This document shows positions 15,764-25,054 of a stretch of DNA of 64,000 nt, piece after piece. This DNA comes from Planctomycetaceae bacterium (lineage in GTDB: Bacteria > Planctomycetota > Planctomycetia > Pirellulales > Pirellulaceae), in the NCBI GenBank assembly GCA_021298315.1, contig JAJTFC010000005.1, forward strand, positions 1 through 64,000, read 5' to 3'. The stretch's first letter is position 1; every line of letters begins with the position of its first letter. A program made the translations under genes and the position numbers. The notes beneath the pieces were generated by a model that did not search any database, was not told the origin of the DNA, and saw nothing but the letters and a program-made list of their open reading frames with translations.

Positions 15764-17281
15764 TTATTTGTTGGAGCTTACACAGTAAATACGGCTGTCG
15801 GAGCGCAAGTACAATTCGCCCGAGTCTACTGCAGGTGTCGCGTTGCACATGCTCTTGTCGGATTCAAAAAGGTTTTGACTTATCACACTCAGCTCGTCCG
15901 TTGGAGTCGCCACCAGCAGACCATCGAAGCGTGTTTGGAACATCAAGTGATTGCCGATGGCGACTGCCGAAGCATAAACGGGCCGGTCACGCGTGGTGAT
16001 GTTCGAGACTCGACTGCGTTGGATCAGCTCACCGGTCTTGGCCGAACTGACATAATAAGTCCCTTTGTCGTCGATCCAATATAGTTTGCCATCGACCAAG
16101 ACGGGGGTCGATACATACGAAGAGTTGCGGCTGGTCCAGAGGGTGTGCGTTTTGGTGACATCACCATTGCCGCCGATTCGGACCGCTACCGAGCCGCTCG
16201 AACGGTATCCACCAAAGGCGATGACGGTATCCCCTTCGAGTAGCAAGCTTGGAGATAGATTGCCGGTGAGCGATGTTTCCGCATACCAAACAAGCTTACC
16301 GGTTCTGGGATTGAGTCCCCAGATCTCGCCTGGAACCGCGAGTACCAGATCCGTTCGTTGCTGGTCGACTTGGGCAAGAATCGGGGTGCCGTAAGCCAGT
16401 TCGAGCGCCGAACCAGTGGCCTTCCAAACCTCTTGGCCATCGGAGGCTTTCAAGGCTCGAATCGTTTGACTTTCTTCGGAAGAGTTAACGATCACAAGGT
16501 CTTCAAAGACAATCAAGCTCGATGCAGTTCCCCAGCCTCGATTGCCCGACTGAGTTCCAACGCTGGTTTGCCAAAGTTTTTTTCCTTCGAGGTCGAAGGC
16601 CAAGACACCGGATTTTCCGAAGAAGGCAAAGACCTGTTTGCCATTGGTAACGGGTGTGTTGGTTGCATAGCCATGTTCGGGAACACCCATCCCTTGGTAA
16701 CGGTCCTCGGGTTGCACGGCAGGCTCGGTGTGGTTCCAGAGTATCTGGCCGTCTTGGCGACTAAGGCAAATCAAATGGCGATTGAGGTTGCTGGTATCGG
16801 TTTGACGCGACTGCGAATCGATGCCGCTGTAGCAAGTCACAAAGACAAGCTTATCGGTCAAGATAGGGCTCGAGGAGCCGGGGCCGGGCAGGGGGGTAGA
16901 CCATTTGAGGTTCTCCGACTCGGACCATTTCGTGGGGATCGATACATCGGAGCTGATGCCCGAACCGTTAGGGCCTCGGAACCGCGACCACGGGAGAGCT
17001 TCGGTTTTGCTTGTTGGAGTAGCATCCAACGGGGTGCTTGCAGTCGGGGTCGTTTCAGGCTCAGAGCCAAGCGCAACGAGTGTGACCGATTCGGGCCGGG
17101 TACCTGCACCGTTTTGTCGGGCACGTGGACCTCGGTTCGGGCCGAGCAAAGCTGGGGTCAAAAGTCCTACCGCGAGGAGCAAAATTGGGAGCACAAGCAG
17201 TAGCCAAAAGCCCTTACGGTGTTTGCTCTTAGGCTTAAGTGCTTTGGCAGACTCGTTGGCAAGCGGCATCGAAGAGTGCAT
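15764..17281 (-). CDS. Membrane-anchored PQQ-type beta-propeller protein
   Basis: 505 residues. A basic N-terminus and one membrane helix (FWLLLVLPILLLAVGLLTPA, about residues 25-45) are followed by a Thr/Pro linker, then a propeller that starts with SRFRGPNGSG and contains repeated strands such as GQEVWKA, GKLVWYAE and GELI. This is the PQQ-like (BamB-type) propeller common in planctomycetes, which usually does not bind PQQ. It faces the periplasm and may act as a binding scaffold or enzyme; its substrate is unknown. The EF-hand gene follows 42 bp downstream. An internal ATG four codons later is a possible alternative start. Confidence 0.85.
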   Translation of the reverse strand: MHSSMPLANESAKALKPKSKHRKGFWLLLVLPILLLAVGLLTPALLGPNRGPRARQNGAGTRPESVTLVALGSEPETTPTASTPLDATPTSKTEALPWSRFRGPNGSGISSDVSIPTKWSESENLKWSTPLPGPGSSSPILTDKLVFVTCYSGIDSQSRQTDTSNLNRHLICLSRQDGQILWNHTEPAVQPEDRYQGMGVPEHGYATNTPVTNGKQVFAFFGKSGVLAFDLEGKKLWQTSVGTQSGNRGWGTASSLIVFEDLVIVNSSEESQTIRALKASDGQEVWKATGSALELAYGTPILAQVDQQRTDLVLAVPGEIWGLNPRTGKLVWYAETSLTGNLSPSLLLEGDTVIAFGGYRSSGSVAVRIGGNGDVTKTHTLWTSRNSSYVSTPVLVDGKLYWIDDKGTYYVSSAKTGELIQRSRVSNITTRDRPVYASAVAIGNHLMFQTRFDGLLVATPTDELSVISQNLFESDKSMCNATPAVDSGELYLRSDSRIYCVSSNK

Positions 17282-17511
17282 GGTTTTGGATTCCTAGCAT
17301 TGAAAAAGGGGTAAGGGGAACCAACCCGCTTAGGCGCACAAAGTTTCAGTCTCGACACACAAAAGCCGATAATCTAATGATCTTCCATCGTACCGCGTTT
17401 GAGCAAGCCGGTGCGGTTTGGGGGGCTTGCGAAGGCTCAAAGAGTGCCGAAAGACAGGCAAAACGCTGAAAGTTTTGCGGGGAATCAAGGGATTGAGAAC
17501 CGAGGTCTGCC

Positions 17512-18330
17512 ATGCATAAGAGATTCAAATTTGGCTCGCTGGGGATGGTTTGGCTAGCATTTTCTAGACGGATTTTTTCTCCGGTGGCGGTTTGTTTGGT
17601 GGTCGCCGGTCCTATGGTCGCCGTTCCAATGGCCAAGGGTCAGGAGAACACGCGAAACGGTGCGGTGCTGGGTGGGCTAACCGGGGCGGTTGTCGGCGGT
17701 GTGGTTGGTCACAATCACAAGGATCAGACGGCCGAGGGGGCGCTCATTGGGGGTGCTGTTGGGGCCGTGGCCGGTGGGCTCATCGGTAACCAGCGGGACC
17801 GTTACGAGCGGCAGCGTCAGGCTTATGAACGTCAGGCTTATGAGCGTCAGCGGCAGCAGTACTATCAGCAGCAGACGCAGGCGTATCCCTATGGTTACAT
17901 TGGTCAGCCGACGGTGGTTGTCGGGACACCGACGGTGATTCCAAGAGGAGTGCCACAGCGGCCGGTATCCCCGAAGCGTCCGGTGACGTTTGACGAGGTG
18001 ATTCAGATGGTTCGCAGTGGGGTCAGCGACAATGTGATCGTGGCACAGCTTCAGACCAATGGGGTCGTGGCAAGGCCGGACGTCAACGAGGTCATTCGGC
18101 TTAGTCAGGAGGGAGTCAGCGAGCACGTCATCACGGCGATCCAGACGGTCGATGTGTTACCGATGAGCCGTCCACCGGTCGGGCCAGCATTGCCGCAATC
18201 CTCGCGATTGCAGGCGACACGACCGCTACCGAGTCCCAGCGGAGTGCCATCTGGAGTCGCTGGCAATGGAGCTTGGAACACCGCTCCGCGATTTGCTCCC
18301 CCACCGTTGCTCGAACGCCGGGGATATTAG
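17512..18330 (+). CDS. Glycine-zipper secreted protein
   Basis: 272 residues with a signal peptide-like start (hydrophobic stretch about residues 22-42). A glycine-zipper domain follows (AVLGGLTGAVVGGVVG and ALIGGAVGAVAGGLIG, about residues 50-85), then a Tyr/Gln/Arg-rich stretch with repeated RQAYERQ, and a C-terminal domain with two similar segments (VRSGVSDNVIVAQLQ and SQEGVSEHVITAIQ). Glycine zippers insert into or associate with membranes, often in the outer envelope. Nothing adjacent indicates a partner. The upstream 17282-17511 region probably holds its promoter and that of the divergent PQQ gene; no site is clear. Confidence 0.8.
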   Translation: MHKRFKFGSLGMVWLAFSRRIFSPVAVCLVVAGPMVAVPMAKGQENTRNGAVLGGLTGAVVGGVVGHNHKDQTAEGALIGGAVGAVAGGLIGNQRDRYERQRQAYERQAYERQRQQYYQQQTQAYPYGYIGQPTVVVGTPTVIPRGVPQRPVSPKRPVTFDEVIQMVRSGVSDNVIVAQLQTNGVVARPDVNEVIRLSQEGVSEHVITAIQTVDVLPMSRPPVGPALPQSSRLQATRPLPSPSGVPSGVAGNGAWNTAPRFAPPPLLERRGY

Positions 18331-18354
18331 GATCCCAGTGGGTCTTCGGTAATC

Positions 18355-18476
18355 CTTCGTGCTCGTGCTCGTCCTTGTAATCGGATAACAGGAATTGCTC
18401 TGCGGAATGGAGTTGACATTCCTTAGCACTTGGTTGATCGCGCTTGCTAAACTGCTTTCGAGCACGAGTACGAGAA
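18355..18476. repeat. TACTCG-type inverted doublet, copy 1
   Basis: The left end is ttcgtgctcgtgctcg (about 18356-18371) and the right end is cgagcacgagtacgag (about 18459-18474), so the ends form an inverted pair around roughly 85 bp of unrelated sequence. The same arrangement occurs at 24756-24941, 39650-39846 and 49905-50012. Confidence 0.75.
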
Positions 18477-18500
18477 AGTCCTGACGCAGAGCTTTGGGGG

Positions 18501-18838
18501 TCAGATTCCAGCTTCTAACTTTAGCTGATCAAGTAGGGCGGTTGTGCCGTGCTGTTGTGCCCATCCGTTGATGTACTTCCAATCCAATCCATGGGCTGAA
18601 ACGGTAAGTCAATATCGAATCCCGTTGGTAAGAAATGAATGACGTTGCGATGCGATGGCCCAAGTTTCGACATACAATCGAGCAAGTCTCGCTCGCCAAG
18701 ATCGACGACAAGATCTGCATCTACGCTTGCCCGAGGGATACCATAAACATTACACGACAATGCTCAGACGAGCATGTACTCGATCCCAACCTCTTCTAAG
18801 CAAGAAATCACGTGCGCTACGGCTTGTTCGCTGTTCAC
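18501..18838 (-). pseudogene. Decayed nucleotidyltransferase-like gene
   Basis: Reading from a GTG at 18838 gives an N-terminus like small nucleotidyltransferases of the AbiEii/DUF6036 kind: EEVGIEYMLV, then a TGA at 18764-18766, then ALSCNVYGIPRASVDADLVVDL. The TGA stands where such proteins have Gly, a one-base change from GGA. Further on, a 5-bp tandem duplication (ccaatccaatcc at about 18579-18590) shifts the frame; removing one copy restores PMDWKYINGW and the family-like end HGTTALLDQLKLEAGI, with a stop at 18501. The middle of the protein also appears shortened (about 80 residues compared with my memory of the family). The GTG overlaps the stop of the upstream small gene. Not expected to make an active protein. 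Confidence 0.8.
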
Positions 18839-19065
18839 ATCTGCTCTTCGGAATCGATCGTACGGTAGATAGTCTTTTCCTGTTGATGGCGTTGCAGCCT
18901 CAGGATTCGACGAAACTCGAGTTCCACTTGGTCGTTGGACAATTCAGGCGATCTGGATCGGATTCCTGCCAGCATGCGATTGCGAATGACTTGTTTTGTC
19001 CCTTGCGATTTCATCCAACATGAAAGAGACTCTCCCAAGAATTTAAGCCGTAGAACCTTTCGCAA
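18835..19065 (-). CDS. Small protein upstream of the decayed nucleotidyltransferase, possibly a remnant
   Basis: A 76-codon frame with the segment RMLAGIRSRSPELSNDQVE, which resembles the C-terminal half of the small helical proteins that commonly precede nucleotidyltransferase genes in planctomycetes and cyanobacteria. Its stop TGA overlaps the GTG of the next gene, an arrangement typical of translationally coupled pairs. The N-terminal 17 residues look unrelated, so the true start may have been lost; it could be a truncated partner of the pseudogene. An antitoxin-like role is speculation. Confidence 0.45.
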   Translation of the reverse strand: MRKVLRLKFLGESLSCWMKSQGTKQVIRNRMLAGIRSRSPELSNDQVELEFRRILRLQRHQQEKTIYRTIDSEEQM

Positions 19066-19152
19066 AGCTACACCAAAACACGATTGGAAATCAACTGGCG
19101 ACCTGTGGGTTCGGAAGAATTTTCAAGAAGCTAGCCAAACAGAACCGTGATT

Positions 19153-20640
19153 TTAGCGAATGAGCACCTCCCTGACGACATTGCCGTGCACGTCGGTCAG
19201 TCGGTACTGGCGGCCTTGGTAGCGGAAGGTAAGTCGCTCGTGATCAATGCCGCACAGATGCATGATCGTGGCTTGGATGTCATGCACGTGGACAGGTCTG
19301 TCGGTAATGTTCCAAGCAAATTCATCGGTCGAGCCGACGACGTGTCCGCCTCGAACACCGCCGCCTGCCATCCACCAGCTAAAGGCTTTGCCAAAGTGAT
19401 CTCGCCCGTTGGGTTTGTTCGGGTCACCTTGTCCAAAGGGTGTGCGTCCAAACTCTCCAGCCCAGACGACCAAGGTATCGTCGAGCATTCCGCGCTCTTT
19501 GAGGTCTTTGACCAAAGCCGCCGCAGGAACTTCGGTGTCTTTGCATTGCTCGGCCAGTTGCGTGTAGAGATTGCCGTGCTGATCCCAACCGGCGTGCATG
19601 AGTTGGACGAAGCGAACGCCACGTTCGAGCAGTCGTCGAGCGATCAGGCAGTTGTTGGCAAAGGTTCCTTTGTTGAGCGCATCGGTGCCGTAGCGTTCGA
19701 GGGTGGCTGCCGACTCGTTGGAAAAATCGAGCAGGTCCGGAACGCTCGTTTGCATTCGATAAGCCATTTCGTATTGGGCGATGCGGGTCTCGATTTCAGG
19801 ATCCGCGTACTGTTCTAAGTGGATCGCGTTCATCGCGGCAAGATCATCGAGCATCGCGCGGCGAGATTCGCGAGACACTCCGCCGGGGTTTGCAAGATAC
19901 GGAACCGGATCGCCGGTATTTCGGAAACGGACACCTTGGTAACGGCTCGGAAGAAACCCGCTGCCCCAGTAGTAATCGAAGAACAGTTGTCCGCAAGTCT
20001 TGCCCCGATCGCTTGATGTCATCACGACAAACGTCGGTAGGTTATCGGTTTCGCTGCCAAGTCCATACGAGAGCCAAGCACCCATGCTCGGACGGCCCGG
20101 GACTTGGGCACCGGTAAGAAAGAAGGTCACGCCAGGGGCGTGATTGACCGCTTCGGTGTACATCGAACGAATCAGCGTGATATCGTCGGCGATAGAGCCG
20201 ACACTTGGGAGCATGCTACTGAGCCGCATGCCGCACTGGCCGTAGGTTTCGAAGGGCTTGATTGCGGGCAAGCAAGGCCATTTGGCATAACCGCTGGACA
20301 TGGTCGAAAGACGGGTCGTGCCACGCACCGACTCGGGAATGTCTTTGAGAGCATGATCGACCATGGCGGGTTTCTCGTCGAAGAGATCGACGTGCGAGGG
20401 GCCGCCACCTTGCCAAAGCACCACGACTCGTTTGGCCGTTGGCAAGTGGTGGGGTAATCCAGGCAACGGAGGCTGGCCAGTCCCGATGATCCCTGTGGGG
20501 CTGGCACCAAGTGCCGAGTCCTTGCTTAGAAGACTTGCAAGAGCCGCAGTCCCAAGCCCCATAGCGCTTTTGCCGAAAAGCCCTCGGCGAGTGACCAGGG
20601 CTTGATGATTCTGAAAATCCTGAGTTTGCGGTGTTTTCAT
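19153..20640 (-). CDS. DUF1501 family protein, unpaired
   Basis: About 495 residues. It has a Tat-type signal (TRRGLFGKSAMG) near residue 20, then the DUF1501 pattern: WQGGGPSHVDLFDEKP, RSMYTEAVNHAPG, WAGEFGRTPFGQG and GRDHFGKAFSWWMAGGGV. These proteins are distantly related to the sulfatase/alkaline-phosphatase superfamily. They are exported by the Tat pathway and usually work with a PSD1 (DUF1549/DUF1553) partner of unknown substrate. This copy has no PSD1 gene beside it, unlike the other two in the window. The ATG at 20640 is preferred over an in-frame TTG at 20661 because it places the twin Arg close to the N-terminus. Confidence 0.88.
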   Translation of the reverse strand: MKTPQTQDFQNHQALVTRRGLFGKSAMGLGTAALASLLSKDSALGASPTGIIGTGQPPLPGLPHHLPTAKRVVVLWQGGGPSHVDLFDEKPAMVDHALKDIPESVRGTTRLSTMSSGYAKWPCLPAIKPFETYGQCGMRLSSMLPSVGSIADDITLIRSMYTEAVNHAPGVTFFLTGAQVPGRPSMGAWLSYGLGSETDNLPTFVVMTSSDRGKTCGQLFFDYYWGSGFLPSRYQGVRFRNTGDPVPYLANPGGVSRESRRAMLDDLAAMNAIHLEQYADPEIETRIAQYEMAYRMQTSVPDLLDFSNESAATLERYGTDALNKGTFANNCLIARRLLERGVRFVQLMHAGWDQHGNLYTQLAEQCKDTEVPAAALVKDLKERGMLDDTLVVWAGEFGRTPFGQGDPNKPNGRDHFGKAFSWWMAGGGVRGGHVVGSTDEFAWNITDRPVHVHDIQATIMHLCGIDHERLTFRYQGRQYRLTDVHGNVVREVLIR

Positions 20641-20645
20641 AGCAG

Positions 20646-20690
20646 CATGGCCCGATGGCAAAGGAGGTTGGCCCGATGGTAAAGGAGGCT
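20646..20690. repeat. Two copies of a 21-bp direct repeat
   Basis: The unit ggcccgatggYaaaggagg occurs twice in tandem with a 21-bp period. It lies just upstream of the DUF1501 start (other strand). The plus strand holds two aaaggagg sites, but no reading frame of note follows them. Confidence 0.7.
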
Positions 20691-20919
20691 GAGTGGAGCA
20701 GTTCTAGGGCAGTCGAATCGAGAAAACCAAGGCTTTATGATACTCAAAACCTGAACCCAACGCACCTGGAATTGTCCAATCCTCCGACGCAGAGGTTGCG
20801 ATGAGCTTTGGTCTGCTAGGACTACCAGGAAACCGCTGAGGGAATAAACTTTAGCCCACTTCGTCCCTGGTGATCGATACGCCCCGAGCTGTTAAAGAAC
20901 AACCGGCAAAACCAACTCA

Positions 20920-23010
20920 ATGAGCGAAACTAAGATCGACGACAAAAAGATTCTCGTGACAGCCGCGTTGCCGTATGCCAACGGGCACATCCATATTGGG
21001 CATTTGGTCGAATACATCCAGACAGATATCTGGGTGCGATTTCAGAAGCTCTCGGGTCGTCGCTGCCTATTTATTTGCGCTGACGACACCCACGGCACGG
21101 CGATCATGATTCGAGCTAGGCAAGAGGGGCGTAGCGAGCAGGAGCTCATTGCCCAGATGCAAGCGGCCCACGAGAAGGACTTTGCCGGCTTTGACATCGA
21201 GTTCGATCATTACAGTTCGACCAACTCCCAAGAGAACTATCAGCTGTGCACCGAGATCTGGTCTAAGCTTCGATCGGAGGGATTGATACGTGAGGACGAT
21301 GTCGAGCAGTTGTATGATCCGCAGGTCGGAACGTTCTTGGCCGATCGATTCGTCAAAGGGACTTGCCCGGAGTGCAAATCACCTGGTGAGTATGGCGACA
21401 ACTGCAGCAAATGCAGTGCGACTTATTCACCCACGGACTTGATTGATCCTGTGAGCACCTTGTCGGGAGCAACACCGGTCAAGAAGACGGCCAAGCACTT
21501 ATTTATACAGATCGAGCAACTGCGAGGTTTTTTGACCCAGTGGACACAGTCGGGCAAGCATTTGCAGACGGAGATTGCCAATTACCTCAAGGGGCATTTC
21601 CTTGGCCATCCGCTCAGGGATTGGGATGTTTCTCGCCCCGAGCCTTATTTTGGTTTTGCGATCCCCGATAGTCCTGGGAATTACTGGTATGTATGGTTCG
21701 ATGCACCGATTGGATACATCGCCTCGACCTGGCAGTGGTGCAAGCGACACAACGAGCAGCTCAGCGACTGGTGGCAAAGTGAGCACACCGAGATCCATCA
21801 CTTCATCGGCAAGGACATCACCTACTTCCATACGCTATTTTGGCCAGGTGTGCTCAAAGCGGTCGGTTATTCGCTCCCAAGCTTTGTCCACATCCACGGG
21901 TTTTTGACCGTCGACAAAGAGAAGATGGCCAAGACTCGTGGAACCATGATTCGGGCCAGCAAGTACTTGGAGTTACTCGATCCATCGTACTTGCGTTATT
22001 ACTACGCCAGCAAGCTCGGGCCAAAGCCTGAAGACATCGACTTGAACTTCCAGGAGTTCATCGCCAAGGTCGACTCGGATCTTGTCGGCAAGGTTGTGAA
22101 CTTAGCCAGTCGCACAGCGAGGTTCGTCGAGGGTACAGGATTGAGTATCGAGTACCCGCATGATGGTGGTTTGTTCGCTGCGGGAGTGGTCGCAGGCGAT
22201 CGTATAGCCGAAGCCTACGAGCAGGGAGATTACGCCAGGGCCATGCGGCTCATTATGGAGTTGGCCGATGCTGCGAATAGTTTTGTCGAGAACACCGCAC
22301 CTTGGACGCTCAAAAAGGATCCTACCTTGCAGGTTCGATTGCAGGAAGTATGCACGATTGTTTTGAATCTCTTTCGGCAATTGTGCGTGTATCTTGCACC
22401 CGTCTTGCCTCGGTTATCCCAGCAGTGCGGTAAATTACTGCAGCGGGAGATTGTCGCTTGGAGCGACAGCAAAACACCGCTGGTCGGAACTCAAGTTTCA
22501 AAGTTTGAACATTTAATGCAACGGGTCGATCCCAAGAAGGTACAGCAAATGGTTGACGAAAGTAAGGAAGTTCCTAAGTCGGATGCTCCATCGGTGCCAG
22601 TAGCACAAACTCCCGTCCAAGCAGTAACGAGTCCAGCGGTAACCGAAGCCATCGAGCCATTGGTTGCCGAGCCATTAGCACCAACTTGTACGATTGAGGA
22701 TTTTGCCAAGGTCGATCTTCGGGTCGCACGGGTGATCAAAGCCGAAGAGGTTCCCGAGGCCAAGAAGCTCGTCAAGTTGACCGTCAGCTTAGGAGGGGAC
22801 GTGACCCGAACGGTTTTCGCGGGGATCAAGGCGGCCTATACACTCGAGCAATTGGAAGGTCGATTGGTTGTCATTGTCGCCAATTTGCAACCCAGGCAGA
22901 TGAAGTTTGGGCTCAGCGAGGGGATGGTCACGGCCGCAGGAGCAGGCGGAACGGAAGTCTTTCTCTTAGGGGTCGACACCGGAGCTAAACCTGGCCACCG
23001 CGTTCACTAA
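20920..23010 (+). CDS. metG: Methionyl-tRNA synthetase with C-terminal tRNA-binding domain
   Basis: 696 residues. It charges tRNA(Met) with methionine in the cytoplasm. The class I HIGH motif is HIGH at residues 25-28. A zinc-binding knuckle region is present ([17 protein letters not shown], near residues 149-165). The KMSKS loop reads KMAKT at residues 335-339. The C-terminal 110 residues ([21 protein letters not shown] onward) form the EMAPII/Trbp111-like tRNA-binding domain that supports dimerisation, joined by a Pro/Val-rich linker. Length matches the long bacterial MetRS form. It stands alone on the plus strand; the hairpins at 23058-23137 follow its stop. Confidence 0.97.
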   Translation: MSETKIDDKKILVTAALPYANGHIHIGHLVEYIQTDIWVRFQKLSGRRCLFICADDTHGTAIMIRARQEGRSEQELIAQMQAAHEKDFAGFDIEFDHYSSTNSQENYQLCTEIWSKLRSEGLIREDDVEQLYDPQVGTFLADRFVKGTCPECKSPGEYGDNCSKCSATYSPTDLIDPVSTLSGATPVKKTAKHLFIQIEQLRGFLTQWTQSGKHLQTEIANYLKGHFLGHPLRDWDVSRPEPYFGFAIPDSPGNYWYVWFDAPIGYIASTWQWCKRHNEQLSDWWQSEHTEIHHFIGKDITYFHTLFWPGVLKAVGYSLPSFVHIHGFLTVDKEKMAKTRGTMIRASKYLELLDPSYLRYYYASKLGPKPEDIDLNFQEFIAKVDSDLVGKVVNLASRTARFVEGTGLSIEYPHDGGLFAAGVVAGDRIAEAYEQGDYARAMRLIMELADAANSFVENTAPWTLKKDPTLQVRLQEVCTIVLNLFRQLCVYLAPVLPRLSQQCGKLLQREIVAWSDSKTPLVGTQVSKFEHLMQRVDPKKVQQMVDESKEVPKSDAPSVPVAQTPVQAVTSPAVTEAIEPLVAEPLAPTCTIEDFAKVDLRVARVIKAEEVPEAKKLVKLTVSLGGDVTRTVFAGIKAAYTLEQLEGRLVVIVANLQPRQMKFGLSEGMVTAAGAGGTEVFLLGVDTGAKPGHRVH

Positions 23011-23057
23011 AGAGTAAATGTACTGCAGCTTTTGACGCTTGCACTCGCACGTATCAT

Positions 23058-23137
23058 GGGCCTGTGGCCCGTGAGGTGCTCCGGTTTTATTGAGTAAGAC
23101 GCGCACGGCCTCGGAGGACCGTGCTACGGAAGCGTAG
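23058..23137. terminator. Run of three short hairpins after metG
   Basis: Three inverted repeats follow each other: GGGCC-tgt-GGCCC (23058-23070), GCACGGCCTC pairing with GAGGACCGTGC (23103-23124, one bulged base), and CTACG-gaag-CGTAG (about 23124-23137). They could end metG transcription, though only a short T-run (ggttttatt) lies between the first two. The second hairpin resembles widespread planctomycete palindromic elements (recollection). Confidence 0.45.
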
Positions 23138-23246
23138 TTGACATTCGACTTTAACGGTTCTGACGATTCCTCTCAGCGCCAAAGGCTCTTTGCTCCGATC
23201 TATCGATTCAAGTCTCTGTGTGTGACTATGTTTCAAGGATCGCTTT

Positions 23247-24692
23247 ATGCTAGCAAATGTCATTCGTCCGATAAGCCGTCGAACCTGGATCCGCAATATT
23301 CTCTCGGCAGCGGCGATTTTTCAAATGCCGCGTATGTCATTGGGCCAAGAGAAATCAACATCGGCAATCCCCAGTGCGTTCCGAGTCCGGTCGATCATCG
23401 AGCTTAACGGTGAAGTTCACCTCAAGGCCCAGAACGCACCTTCGACGACCAAAGATGGCAAGCCGGCGATTGCCCGACGAGCCCCCGTCGAATCGAAGTC
23501 CACGCTCGATTACGACCAGCAATACATCTTGGGAGAGACCGACGAGTCGATTCGAGGTTATCTCTTTTTCCATGAGGCACATTCTGAAATTACGGTCGAT
23601 CGGCACACGACACAGACGGTTCTTCGCGACAACTGCAAAGAGATCGTCAAGTTATCGACAGGTCGTGGAATCCATCCTGCGGCACTATCGAGTCCTCTGT
23701 TTGCCGCCGAGAGGGAGTTGGTAAATGGAGCGATTGATTCGATGTACGTGGATCAGCTCTTGACGGAGAAAGAAGTTGCGATCGCGGACAAATGGAATGT
23801 CGATCGTGTCTCGGCGGCCCGTTTGCTGCACCTGGATGCGATCCTCGATGGAGACCTGACGGTCTGTCTGATCGAAACCGATGATGAAAAAGCCCACTTG
23901 GAGATTTCAGGTAAGCTCCAGGCCACGGCCAAGGATGTCGGGACACAAATGGAGATCAAGGGCAAGGCGCTGATGGATCGCAAAGGGGGGTATATCTCCT
24001 GGCTCGCCTTGCAAATCGATGAAACACGAGAGATCGGGGAAGCCGAGCCCGGTTTCAAAGTCGTCGCTAGTATACGGGTCCTGCGAGCACCGATCGAATC
24101 GATGAGCTCGGGTCGAAGCCTTGCTCAGGTATGGGCGGAGGTTCCGAGTCCTGAATCTGCTGAGATGCTCCAGTTTCAATCCGACCTTGGCTTTTACCGA
24201 TTCCTTGCCGACTGCCGCTGGTCAACTTACCGAGATAACGGCGAGGAGGCCACGTTGCGATATGTGGTCAACAATCGGCGTGTTGCTCAGTGCAACATCA
24301 CCAACTTGGTCGATTCCCAGCCTGGCGATCATTTATCCCTGGAAGGCTATCAAGCGGATTTAGAGCGGGTCGCTTCTCGCGCTGGCCGGGAGATTCTTGA
24401 GGCCACTGAACAATTGACCGCTAGCAAGCACCGAATGCTGAGGATCACCATGACCGGCTCAGTCGATGGAATTCCGCTTCGCTGGATTCATTACCACATC
24501 TCCAACGACATGGGTCGCCGATTGGCGTTGGTGTTCACTACGGACGAAAGTTCGCTCGATGTGTTTGCCAACCAAGACGCTCAGATCATCGACTCGATGG
24601 AGCTCCTCGAGTGGCCTTCGAAGCTCGATTCAAGCAGCTTGGAAGCCCAAAGTGTTGAGTCGGCCGCAGTTCCAGGGAATACCAAGAAATAA
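23247..24692 (+). CDS. Secreted protein of unknown function
   Basis: 481 residues. The N-terminus (about 33 residues: basic start, IRNILSAAAIFQMPRMSLGQ) looks like an export signal, possibly Tat-like (ISRRTWIRN). The rest shows no motif I recognise. It contains many beta-type hydrophobic stretches, a central ELVNGAIDSMYVDQLLTEKEVAIADKWNVD segment and a C-terminal domain with TMTGSVDGIPLRWIHYHIS. It has a single gene setting: metG upstream with hairpins between, and a dispersed repeat downstream. It is typical of the lineage-specific exported proteins of planctomycetes. I cannot give a function. Confidence 0.7.
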   Translation: MLANVIRPISRRTWIRNILSAAAIFQMPRMSLGQEKSTSAIPSAFRVRSIIELNGEVHLKAQNAPSTTKDGKPAIARRAPVESKSTLDYDQQYILGETDESIRGYLFFHEAHSEITVDRHTTQTVLRDNCKEIVKLSTGRGIHPAALSSPLFAAERELVNGAIDSMYVDQLLTEKEVAIADKWNVDRVSAARLLHLDAILDGDLTVCLIETDDEKAHLEISGKLQATAKDVGTQMEIKGKALMDRKGGYISWLALQIDETREIGEAEPGFKVVASIRVLRAPIESMSSGRSLAQVWAEVPSPESAEMLQFQSDLGFYRFLADCRWSTYRDNGEEATLRYVVNNRRVAQCNITNLVDSQPGDHLSLEGYQADLERVASRAGREILEATEQLTASKHRMLRITMTGSVDGIPLRWIHYHISNDMGRRLALVFTTDESSLDVFANQDAQIIDSMELLEWPSKLDSSSLEAQSVESAAVPGNTKK

Positions 24693-24755
24693 GGGCATGG
24701 GGATTTTTGGGTCCATCCGGCATGATCGTGGCTGGCAATTCATACCAATGGTTCT

Positions 24756-24941
24756 TTTCGTACTCGCACTCGAAGAGAAGTATTGGGATTTCGTTGATAA
24801 AGGGTGCCAAAACCCGGGGGTTCCAGCTTCCCTGAAAAGCTGATCGAGTTGAATCGATTCAGGCGTTTTCGAGTACGAGTACGAGTACGAGTACCGCGAC
24901 GCTGAGTACGAGAAAGCCGAGTTTCTACCCACTAAAATACC
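24756..24941. repeat. TACTCG-type inverted doublet, copy 2
   Basis: The left end is cgtactcgcactcgaaga (about 24759-24776) and the right end is four tandem cgagta units (from about 24869) followed by ctgagtacgag. The right 97 bp, 24845-24941, match the inverted complement of 39653-39749 with only three mismatches by eye. The inner 70 bp differ between the two copies. No gene lies here. Confidence 0.88.
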
Positions 24942-24974
24942 GGATGGACCAAATTTTTTCGTTCATTCACAAAT

Positions 24975-24996
24975 GCTTCCGTTGGAGGTGTATATT
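24975..24996 (+). promoter_or_regulatory. Candidate promoter motif upstream of the RDD gene
   Basis: The 15-mer gcttccgttggaggt (24975-24989) is followed by gtatatt, which could serve as a -10 element. The identical 15-mer, also followed by a TAT-rich hexamer, lies in the same relation to the PSD1 gene at 54868 (minus strand). It ends 65 bp before the RDD start codon. Sharing between two unrelated genes is the only evidence. Confidence 0.35.
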
Positions 24997-25054
24997 GGGA
25001 AGATGGTTTTAGCCCCTTGAGTTCTTTAGTAGCTTATGCTCGGAGTGAAATTCG

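Noticed and set aside
16358-17203. Plus-strand 281-codon frame
   Set aside because: Antisense of the PQQ-propeller gene, which has a clear signal anchor and propeller motifs on the other strand.
24869-24912. Tandem cgagta units as a CRISPR or microsatellite gene feature
   Set aside because: Six-base units without spacers; they belong to the dispersed inverted-doublet element.
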